Source: QHXN01 sp040509515 (GTDB lineage Bacteria; Acidobacteriota; Blastocatellia; Pyrinomonadales; Pyrinomonadaceae). Taken from it: DNA of 9,963 bases. Below the pieces are notes generated by a model. That model was given only the letters and a program-made list of their open reading frames with translations, searched no databases and had not been told where the DNA came from. Position numbers and translations under genes: made by a program. Every line of letters starts with the position of its first letter. The first letter of the stretch is position 1. Positions 1 through 5,140 of this stretch are shown here, piece after piece. Where the stretch lies: NCBI GenBank assembly GCA_040509515.1, contig JBEVKV010000172.1, positions 1 through 9,963 on the forward strand. Reading direction: 5' to 3'.

Positions 1-40
1 GACCCTTCAAAGGTCGCCCTCCTCTTTTTGTTGCCGGAGG

Positions 41-58
41 CCGGACGCTTTCGTCCGG
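41..58 (-). terminator. stem-loop just downstream of the M36 peptidase gene, possible weak terminator
   Basis: Positions 41-47 (CCGGACG) and 52-58 (CGTCCGG) form a perfect 7-bp stem with a 4-nt loop, 8 bases past the stop codon of the minus-strand peptidase gene. The position suits a 3' end structure. However, the minus-strand bases after the stem are CCTCCGGCAACAAAAAG, with no T-tract, so it is not a canonical Rho-independent terminator. It could instead be a 3' stabilising hairpin or a Rho-associated structure. Confidence 0.3.
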
Positions 59-66
59 GTCATGAG

Positions 67-2817
67 TTATTTGACCGACACGTCATCCACGCGGAACGAA
101 GTGGGCAGCGTGATGTCGTTGGTGCCGCGGAACTGAATCCGCACGGTCTGCCCGGCGAAGGCGTTGAGGTTGTACGGCCCCCTCAGCAGGTAGACGCCGG
201 CCGTCTGGCTGTTCTGGTTGCTGAAGGTCGCGAGCGTCGCCAGCAGCGTCCCCGAAGTGCTGCGCACCTCGATGAAGAGCCGGTCGAAGACGGCCGCACC
301 CGCCGCCTCGCCGGTCGAGATGTTCAGCCAGAATTCGAGGTTGCCGCCGGCGCTCGGAACCGCGACCGTCTGGTAGAGCGTCCCCGTAGTGCTGTTGACG
401 CCGTTGATGATCATGTAGGCCACGCCGCCGTGCGGGAAGGTTCCCGTGCTGCGCGTGACCGACCCCGAGACGACCCACGGCGTCGTGCCCGACTCGAAGC
501 CGGGGTTGACTAAAAGCTCGGTGCCGCCGCCGCCGGTGCCCGCCTGCGTCACGGTGAAGGTCTGACCCGCGATGGTCAGCGTCCCCGTGCGCGCGGTCGT
601 GCCCGCGTTCGCGCCGACGCTGTAAGTCACCGTGCCCGAGCCCGAGCCGCTCGCGCCCGACGTGACGCCGATGAAGCCTGAGTTGCTCACCGCCGTCCAG
701 GCGCAGCCCGCGCCGGCCGTCACCGTGACGGTGCCGGAGCCGCCAGCCGCCGTGGCGCTCGCAGAGGTCGGGCTGATCGAGTAGGTGCAGGTGCCGCCGC
801 AGTCGGACGGAAGGTCGCTGGCCGCCGTGTGCGTCGTGCCGTCGTTGCCCACGGCCGAGACGCCCATCCCGTGCCGCGCGAAGACCGTCCAGATGGCGCA
901 GCGGTTCGCGCCGCCGTTCAAATTCTGGTCGGCTTGCAGGATGCCGTCGCGCGCGTTCAGGAACGAGGGCCTGTTCGGCGTGAACTTCATGCCGTTCAGG
1001 ACGATCAAGTCCGTGACGGCCGCGCCGAGCTGCGTCCGCAAGTCCCAGAGCGTCGCCGCCCAGACTTCGCCGTCGCCGTGGACGGCGCAGCTCGGGACGC
1101 ACACGTCGGCGTAGGAGTTGTGGACGGCCGCCGCCGGGACGGTGTAGGCCGCGCGGCGGATGCCGTTCGGGTTGCCGGTCGAGTATTCGCCGACCGCGCC
1201 GTCGTTGTTGAGCGTCGTCGCCCAGTAGTCAGACCAGCCCTCGCCCATCGCGCCCGACTGCGTGCCCGAGAGCGCGGTGCTGCCGTTGCCGATGAGCCGG
1301 TTCGAGATGCCGTGGCCGTACTCGTGGAAGACCACGTCGCCGTCCACCGAGCTGTCGCGGTCGGGGTTGGGCGAGGTGAAGATGTACTGCTGCATGCGCG
1401 GGCGCGAGCCGTCGGGCGGCGTGGCGAAGTTGGCGTTATTGGTGCCCGAGCCGTCCTGCGCCTCGGCGCGGACGGAGTCGTTGCCCGTGCCGCCGCGCCC
1501 GTAGTTGTTCGTCTGGAAGTTGCGCGCCGTCTCCGTGAAGCCGAGGTTGTAGGAGAAGTCGTGCATGACGTTGTTGTAGTAGAAGAGATTCGCCACGACG
1601 GCCGCCTGATTCGTGGCAGTGGTCGGCGAGGTAGTCGTGTCGAAGGGGAAGGTGAAGTTCTGGTCGGCGGCGGAGGCGTGGCCGTTCGAGAGCCCGTTGC
1701 CGCTGGTCGTGTCCGGCGAGTTGTTGGCGTCGCGGTCGAGGTAGGCTTCGACGTTGTTGCCGGTCGTCACGGTCGAGGCGCCCATCCACCCGGCGGCCGT
1801 GTTGATGACGGTGTCGCCGACGAACGAGATGAGGGTGCGCGTGCCCTTGTCGGGCGCTTCGGTGTAGACGGTGCCCTGCGCCTCGAAGACGTAGAGGTTG
1901 TGGCGCAGCAGAAGCTCGCCCGTGTGCGCGTCGATCAGCATCTCGTACCACTCTTCGGGGCCGACCTCCGCGTAGACGTGCCACGCGAGCCGCGCCGTCT
2001 CGCCCACGCGGACGACGTTCAGCTCGGAGGTCACGTCCTCAAGGCTATTGCTGAGCGGGTTGGCGTGGGCGACATTCTCCGTCTTCGAGCGTCGCGAGCG
2101 GGTCTCGGCGAGGATGGGAGGCACGGCGCGCCCCGCGTACCCGAAGGCGCGCATGATGCCCTCGGTCTCCGTCAGGGACGGCGCGACGTTGAGCTGCTGC
2201 CCGTTGACGAGGAAGCCCTGCCGGACGTTGAGGACTTCTCCGTCGCGCCCGACCGCCACGTTGACCTCGCCCTCGAAGACCTTGACGCCGCCGACGGTCT
2301 GCGAGTATTCGAGGAACGAAGTCCCACGGTCGTTGTCCTCCTTGTTGAGCTTAAGGCTGTTGACGCCCGCGTTGGTCAGCGCGAAGAGCGAGGCGCGCCC
2401 CTTCAGGAATCTGCGCGCGATGTTGTCGGGGAGGTCGGACTGCGGCTCGGAGAGCGCCGCCCCGTCGACGAAGAGGTTCTTCAAAGCGCCGGCCTCGTTA
2501 AGCTCCGCGCGCAGGTTCCGCCCGCGCTGCGCGCCGAGGGACGCGCGGAGTTCTTCGACGGCCGAGGCGCGCGACTGGAGCGCCGCGTTCGCGCCGCCCG
2601 TCGCCTTCTGCCTGCCGGCGTTGGTGTTGAGTTCGGTCTCGGTGAACTCGCTGCGGCCGGCGAGGCGGATGTCGTAGTTCGGGAGAGGTGTGGGGCGGTT
2701 CCGGGCGGCCGGCGTGTCCTGTTGTAACAAATTCGCCGCGTCGGACTTGGTCGAGAAGGCGACGGGGGTGGCCAAAAGGGCAAACCCCAGCAACGCCGCG
2801 AGCAGGCTCTTGCGCAT
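67..2817 (-). CDS. secreted M36 (fungalysin-type) zinc metallopeptidase with BACON-like and C-terminal beta-sandwich modules
   Basis: This 916-aa protein is a zinc endopeptidase expected to digest extracellular protein. A typical Sec signal peptide (basic MRKS, then a Leu/Ala-rich core to about residue 22) leads into a long FTP/PepSY-type propeptide (about 35-320), which in this family inhibits and chaperones the enzyme. The M36 catalytic domain (about 325-675) carries HEYGH at 498-502, giving two His ligands and the catalytic Glu499, and GEGWSDYW, in which Glu526 should be the third zinc ligand. Residues about 677-760 (SISPTSASATAAGGSG through FTVTQAG) look like a BACON domain, after a Gly/Ser/Thr-rich stretch. 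Residues about 765-916, starting LLVNPGFESG and ending FRVDDVSVK, resemble a galactose-binding-like or CBM-like sandwich. The start is supported by GGAGG (2825-2829) lying 7 nt before the ATG. The gene appears to be a single transcription unit. The family call is firm; the module names are inferred from motif pattern. Confidence 0.95.
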   Translation of the reverse strand: MRKSLLAALLGFALLATPVAFSTKSDAANLLQQDTPAARNRPTPLPNYDIRLAGRSEFTETELNTNAGRQKATGGANAALQSRASAVEELRASLGAQRGRNLRAELNEAGALKNLFVDGAALSEPQSDLPDNIARRFLKGRASLFALTNAGVNSLKLNKEDNDRGTSFLEYSQTVGGVKVFEGEVNVAVGRDGEVLNVRQGFLVNGQQLNVAPSLTETEGIMRAFGYAGRAVPPILAETRSRRSKTENVAHANPLSNSLEDVTSELNVVRVGETARLAWHVYAEVGPEEWYEMLIDAHTGELLLRHNLYVFEAQGTVYTEAPDKGTRTLISFVGDTVINTAAGWMGASTVTTGNNVEAYLDRDANNSPDTTSGNGLSNGHASAADQNFTFPFDTTTSPTTATNQAAVVANLFYYNNVMHDFSYNLGFTETARNFQTNNYGRGGTGNDSVRAEAQDGSGTNNANFATPPDGSRPRMQQYIFTSPNPDRDSSVDGDVVFHEYGHGISNRLIGNGSTALSGTQSGAMGEGWSDYWATTLNNDGAVGEYSTGNPNGIRRAAYTVPAAAVHNSYADVCVPSCAVHGDGEVWAATLWDLRTQLGAAVTDLIVLNGMKFTPNRPSFLNARDGILQADQNLNGGANRCAIWTVFARHGMGVSAVGNDGTTHTAASDLPSDCGGTCTYSISPTSASATAAGGSGTVTVTAGAGCAWTAVSNSGFIGVTSGASGSGSGTVTYSVGANAGTTARTGTLTIAGQTFTVTQAGTGGGGTELLVNPGFESGTTPWVVSGSVTRSTGTFPHGGVAYMIINGVNSTTGTLYQTVAVPSAGGNLEFWLNISTGEAAGAAVFDRLFIEVRSTSGTLLATLATFSNQNSQTAGVYLLRGPYNLNAFAGQTVRIQFRGTNDITLPTSFRVDDVSVK

Positions 2818-3157
2818 TTTTCTGCCTCCAGAGGTGTCGGTTGTGAACGGTGACAGAATCGCCTGTCGGCTGAGTGGTCGGTGCGAACGCCGCTCACAAA
2901 GTCAGGTGACGCCGTCGAATTTTGAGCCGGGCGAGAGTAGCCACGCCTGTCACCATGACAGGACGAAAGCACGCCTGAGGGAGCGCACTAAAGCTACTGC
3001 AAATGGGGCGTTCGAGACTTTGGTACAAAGCGGCCGGTGCCGCCCGCAGTGAAAAGGTGCTACAGGCTAACAGATACCCCGGCGCTTTGACAATCAATAA
3101 CTGTCGGGCGTAGTTCGCGCCGTGAAGTCGCGCCGGCGGGAATACGTCGGGGTAAGC
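2818..3157. other. 340-base intergenic region between the VUT transporter and M36 peptidase genes
   Basis: No convincing reading frame is present; the small frames crossing it are shadows that run into the neighbouring genes. It should contain the 3' end of the transporter unit and the promoter and leader of the peptidase gene. I see the peptidase ribosome binding site at 2825-2829, a perfect 7-3-7 palindrome at 2946-2962, and a small CTTTG/CAAAG inverted repeat at 3018-3030. I could not find a minus-strand -35/-10 pair good enough to call, nor a clear terminator for the transporter gene. Confidence 0.6.
2946..2962. promoter_or_regulatory. 17-bp palindrome, candidate operator upstream of the M36 peptidase
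   Basis: CCTGTCA-CCA-TGACAGG is a perfect inverted repeat with 7-bp arms and a 3-bp centre, about 130 bp upstream of the peptidase start codon. Related half-site-like words lie nearer the gene (GTGACAG and CCTGTC between 2858 and 2876). Size and symmetry suit a dimeric repressor or activator site. With no mapped promoter the role is a guess, and a chance palindrome of this length is possible. Confidence 0.25.
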
Positions 3158-3865
3158 TCAGGTGCGCAGGGTGAACGGGTTGAAGTCCGTCCCGCGGTCG
3201 TAGAAGTCCTCGCGCTCGGCGCGCTTGAGGAACCCGACGACGAGGTAGGTCGCCGGCGTCATCAGCGTCTCGACCCCGACCTTGACGAAGAAGTTCGATG
3301 TCATCACCGCCAACACCAACTGCGGCGGCCAGTCGCCCCAGAAGGCGAGCGGGTAGAAGATGAGCGAGTCGATGCCCTGCCCCACGACCGTCGAGCCGAT
3401 GGTACGGAGCCAGAGGAACCGCCCTTCGGTCTTGAGCTTGAGCTTGGCCAGCACGAACGAGTTGATGAAGTCGCCGGCCCAGAACGCCGCCAGCGACGCG
3501 GCCACGATGCGTGGCGTCGAGCCGTAGACGATCTCGTAGGCCGCCTGATGCGGCCAGTCCGGCGCGGGCGGCAGCGCGATCACCCCCTGGCTCATCACCG
3601 ACGCGAAGATGAGCGCCGCGAAGCCGGCCCAGATCACGCGCCGCGTGCGCGCGTAGCCGTAGACCTCGGTCAGGATGTCGCCGAAGATGTAGCTGACGGG
3701 GAAGAAGAAGACGCCCGCGCCCACCGAGTAGCCCGCGATTCGGCAAACTTTTCCGACGCCGATCAGGCTGGAGCACAGCAGCACGGTCACGAACGCGACC
3801 ATGACGAAGTCGTAATACTTGTAGACCCGCCTCGGCGAGTCGGCGGCGGCTTCAGTCCTCGACAA
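3158..3865 (-). CDS. VUT family membrane protein, probable queuosine precursor transporter (YhhQ-like)
   Basis: This 235-aa integral membrane protein belongs to the VUT/YhhQ (DUF165) family. E. coli YhhQ, of about 220 aa, imports queuosine precursors for tRNA modification. The family signature is visible near residues 48-75: a Phe-Pro-x-x-Tyr segment followed by DILTEVYGYARTRRVIW. About six hydrophobic segments follow one another from Phe20 (YYDFVMVAFVTVLLCSSLIG) to the segment near LMTPATYLVVGFL. FWAGDFINSF and a Gly-rich stretch around GSTVVGQGIDSLIFYPLAF are also typical. I chose TTG at 3865 because AAGGAG ends 6 nt upstream and the next residues (SRTEAAADSPRRVYKYYDF) give a normal short cytoplasmic N-terminus. 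An ATG at 3937 in the same frame would add 24 arginine-rich residues unlike the family. The gene overlaps the end of the S51-like gene by 14 nt, suggesting translational coupling. Substrate identity is inferred from the family only. Confidence 0.88.
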   Translation of the reverse strand: MSRTEAAADSPRRVYKYYDFVMVAFVTVLLCSSLIGVGKVCRIAGYSVGAGVFFFPVSYIFGDILTEVYGYARTRRVIWAGFAALIFASVMSQGVIALPPAPDWPHQAAYEIVYGSTPRIVAASLAAFWAGDFINSFVLAKLKLKTEGRFLWLRTIGSTVVGQGIDSLIFYPLAFWGDWPPQLVLAVMTSNFFVKVGVETLMTPATYLVVGFLKRAEREDFYDRGTDFNPFTLRT

Positions 3866-4583
3866 GCTTCTCTCCTTCCCGCGGCTTCGGGAGCAACAAC
3901 GCGTCCCTGACCTCTCCGCCCTCGGCCGATAGTTCATGCAGGGGGCGTCGGATGGCTTCGACGCGCCGGTCGGGGTGATAAATCAACCCTCCGCCCGCCG
4001 GGATGCCGATGCCTTTGGCGGCGCCGCTCAGGTGTCTGACCGCCCTTCGGAGCCTGCCCCATCCTTGTCCCTCGTCGTGGGCGTCTATGACAAAAGGCAC
4101 CAGCCCGAACGTTTCCGCCGGCCCCGCCCCCGACGCCGCTCTTTCCGAGAGCCCGTACAACCCGAGTTGCGCCGCACCGGCGGAGACGCCCATCAGGACG
4201 GCTCCCTCGTGATACCTCCTGACGACCAACTCCCCCATGCCGGTCTCGACAAACACGTCCCATCCCGTTTCGACATCGCCCCCCGCCAGCAGGATGATGT
4301 CGGCCTCGCTCAGGAACGAGCGAGCGTCCGCCGGGAAGGAGCGAGGAATCATCCGACAGTTGCGGACGCCCGCGCCGTCCATAGCCGCCTCGAAGATGGA
4401 ATAGTATTCGGGGGCGTCGCCGTTGGAGGCGCCTAAGTACGCGGCCCCCGGTGAGTCACGCGTCACGAGCCGGACAACCGAATCGAGGAAGAGATTTCCG
4501 CCGTCGCGCCAGAAAAGGAGCTGACTGTCGGCGAAGAGATAAATCGGCTGCGGCTGCGGTTTCACGACCGGAACATTCAACAA
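3852..4583 (-). CDS. peptidase S51 / cyanophycinase-like (class I glutamine amidotransferase-like fold) protein
   Basis: Family S51 contains PepE-type aspartyl dipeptidases and cyanophycinases, serine hydrolases with a flavodoxin-like fold. The order of motifs fits: AAYLGASNGD, then DIILLAGGDVETG (oxyanion/strand region), then the nucleophile elbow GVSAGAAQLG with Ser134, then FVIDAHDEGQGWGRL with the probable catalytic His169. Residues are numbered from the TTG at 4583. The protein is about 243 aa with no signal peptide or membrane segment, so it is cytoplasmic. It is shorter than classical cyanophycinase (about 270 aa), so a dipeptidase or uncharacterised role is equally possible. The start is uncertain: TTG at 4583 or 4580, or GTG further in, and none has a good Shine-Dalgarno sequence. 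The 3' end carries the ribosome binding site and start of the VUT gene, making a two-gene unit. No cyanophycin synthetase gene is nearby to support a cyanophycin role. Confidence 0.82.
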   Translation of the reverse strand: MLNVPVVKPQPQPIYLFADSQLLFWRDGGNLFLDSVVRLVTRDSPGAAYLGASNGDAPEYYSIFEAAMDGAGVRNCRMIPRSFPADARSFLSEADIILLAGGDVETGWDVFVETGMGELVVRRYHEGAVLMGVSAGAAQLGLYGLSERAASGAGPAETFGLVPFVIDAHDEGQGWGRLRRAVRHLSGAAKGIGIPAGGGLIYHPDRRVEAIRRPLHELSAEGGEVRDALLLPKPREGEKLVED

Positions 4584-4654
4584 ACGGGTTGCGGGCTGAG
4601 AACGGAAGGGTCGGAGGTTCGATCCTGAAGGGCTGTCGCACCGGAGTCACGCCA

Positions 4655-4685
4655 AGAGGAAACGGGCGCCCCGAAGAACGCCCGT
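4655..4685 (-). terminator. probable Rho-independent terminator of the tRNA-Phe gene
   Basis: Positions 4679-4685 and 4662-4668 form a perfect 7-bp GC-rich stem (ACGGGCG with CGCCCGT) and a 10-nt loop. In the minus direction it is followed by TTCCTCTT. It begins 19 bases after the tRNA 3' end and sits before the S51-like gene, which is where the tRNA transcript should stop. The T-tract is interrupted, so termination may be partial and some read-through into the S51-VUT unit is possible. Confidence 0.6.
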
Positions 4686-4704
4686 ATCTCGTTGACACTG
4701 CCGA

Positions 4705-4777
4705 TGGCCAGGGACGGAGTCGAACCGCCGACACCGCGATTTTCAGTCGCGTGCTCTACCAACTGAGCTACCTGGCC
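4705..4777 (-). tRNA. tRNA-Phe (anticodon GAA)
   Basis: The 73-nt minus-strand sequence folds into a complete canonical cloverleaf. The acceptor stem is GGCCAGG with CCUGGCC. The D arm is GCUC/GAGC with an AGUUGGUA loop. The anticodon stem CGCGA/UCGCG carries the loop CUGAAAA, with GAA at 4744-4742. A 5-nt variable loop is followed by T arm GGCGG/CCGUC with the loop UUCGACU. The discriminator base is A73, as expected for phenylalanine tRNA. The 3' CCA is not encoded (the next bases are TCG), so it must be added by nucleotidyltransferase. All invariant positions checked (U8, A14, G18, G19, U33, the TUC loop) are intact. Confidence 0.97.
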
Positions 4778-4806
4778 GTAAACCGTCTCGCGCGAACAGA
4801 AGGCAG

Positions 4807-4836
4807 AGTATAAGGGGGGCGAAACTGGGCTGTCAA
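4807..4836 (-). promoter_or_regulatory. sigma70-type promoter of tRNA-Phe
   Basis: Reading the minus strand, TTGACA (4836-4831) and TATACT (4812-4807) are separated by 18 bp. This predicts a start near 4800, about 23 nt upstream of the mature tRNA 5' end. The -35 matches consensus fully and the -10 matches 5 of 6 positions, appropriate for a stable-RNA gene. Confidence 0.75.
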
Positions 4837-4855
4837 ATGGGACGCCCTCCGTACG

Positions 4856-4881
4856 TTTTTTGTCAAATGCGTCACAAAAAA
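4856..4881. repeat. inverted repeat between two divergent RNA promoters
   Basis: TTTTTTGT (4856-4863) and ACAAAAAA (4874-4881) are perfect 8-bp inverted arms separated by 10 bp. They lie just upstream of the plus-strand -35 box at 4885 and 20-45 bp from the tRNA-Phe -35 box. A-tract and T-tract arms in this place could act as UP elements or a bent-DNA site serving both promoters. The word TGTCAAATG also occurs twice (4831-4839 and 4861-4869), the first copy containing the tRNA -35 box. Confidence 0.45.
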
Positions 4882-4884
4882 TCG

Positions 4885-4912
4885 TTGACAGTTTTTCGGC
4901 AAGGTGTATAAT
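4885..4912 (+). promoter_or_regulatory. consensus sigma70-type promoter for a plus-strand small RNA
   Basis: TTGACA (4885-4890) and TATAAT (4907-4912) are both perfect consensus hexamers, separated by 16 bp and preceded by an A-rich tract. The predicted start is near 4919. No plus-strand protein gene follows: the next 220 bases contain no convincing coding frame with a ribosome binding site, and beyond lies the antisense strand of a minus-strand gene. The strength suits a stable or abundant RNA. Confidence 0.75.
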
Positions 4913-4918
4913 CCGTGT

Positions 4919-5070
4919 CGTCTGAGGGTGGTGCCGGTTGCCAAACAGCCGGTGCGTCCCGCGAGGGACAACCAGCCAAAGCCCGAACATCGACAGTGCC
5001 CGCCAGTGGCAGCTCGAACGCCGATTGTGCCCCCCACAAACGCTACCTTCGAGCTGCCACTCTTATTTTT
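4919..5070 (+). ncRNA. candidate structured small RNA, family not recognised
   Basis: The segment between the consensus promoter and a terminator-like hairpin reads as a stand-alone RNA of about 150 nt. P1 is a 10-bp stem (4931-4940 with 4946-4955, including two G-U pairs) closed by the loop CCAAA. P2 follows with no gap: GUCCC-GCGA-GGGAC (4956-4969), a 5-bp stem with a GNRA tetraloop. A linker of about 35 nt (4970-5004), apparently unpaired, leads to P3, a perfect 14-bp stem (5005-5018 with 5048-5061). P3 encloses a nested hairpin UUGUG/CACAA whose loop is five C residues. The tail CUUAUUUUU follows. The C-only loop resembles the C-rich, ribosome-binding-site-targeting loops of some regulatory RNAs. 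I checked by eye for the SRP RNA core (GGAAGCAGCC-like) and for common riboswitch cores and found none. A divergent 6S RNA cannot be excluded. The function is unknown. Confidence 0.6.
5005..5070 (+). terminator. terminator-like hairpin of the candidate small RNA
   Basis: A perfect 14-bp stem (5005-5018 and 5048-5061) with a 29-nt loop is followed immediately by CTTATTTTT. The loop contains its own 5-bp hairpin (5025-5029 with 5035-5039). The stem plus T-rich tail act in the plus direction; there is no T-tract in the minus direction, so it does not serve the converging amidohydrolase gene. The unusually long loop suggests it is also a functional domain of the RNA. Confidence 0.65.
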
Positions 5071-5140
5071 GCCCGCCCTAAACCCGCCGCGGACGCCGCG
5101 CCGTAAAACTCCGCAAAGACTCCACCGCCCGGCCCTGTTT

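Noticed and set aside
1..30. Imperfect GACCCTT/AAAGGTC repeat followed by CTCTTTTTG at the left edge
   Set aside because: It could be a plus-strand terminator for a gene outside the window, but the stem has a mismatch, the loop is a single base, and the T-run begins 10 bases later. Too weak to annotate.
829..2727. 632-codon plus-strand open frame antisense to the M36 peptidase
   Set aside because: It is Arg/Val/Ala/Asp-rich with no recognisable motif and no signal of its own. The opposite strand encodes a clear M36 enzyme with intact zinc motifs. Long antisense frames are common in GC-rich genes.
3087..3115. Plus-strand TTGACA in the gap before the peptidase
   Set aside because: The sequence 17 bp downstream (GTAGTT) is a poor -10 and there is no plus-strand gene to drive.
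4596..4630. tRNA-like fragment (CTGAGAA loop-like word followed by GGTTCGATCC)
   Set aside because: It resembles the 3' half of a tRNA, but the anticodon and T stems do not pair beyond 3 bp and there is no acceptor stem. No similarity to the adjacent tRNA-Phe 3' half that would suggest an attachment site.
4919..5004. SRP RNA or known riboswitch in the small RNA region
   Set aside because: The P2 hairpin has a GCGA loop but lacks the flanking SRP core (AGCA/GGAAGCAGCC-like). No TPP, cobalamin, c-di-GMP, ZTP or fluoride core words are present, and no downstream gene is in position to be controlled.
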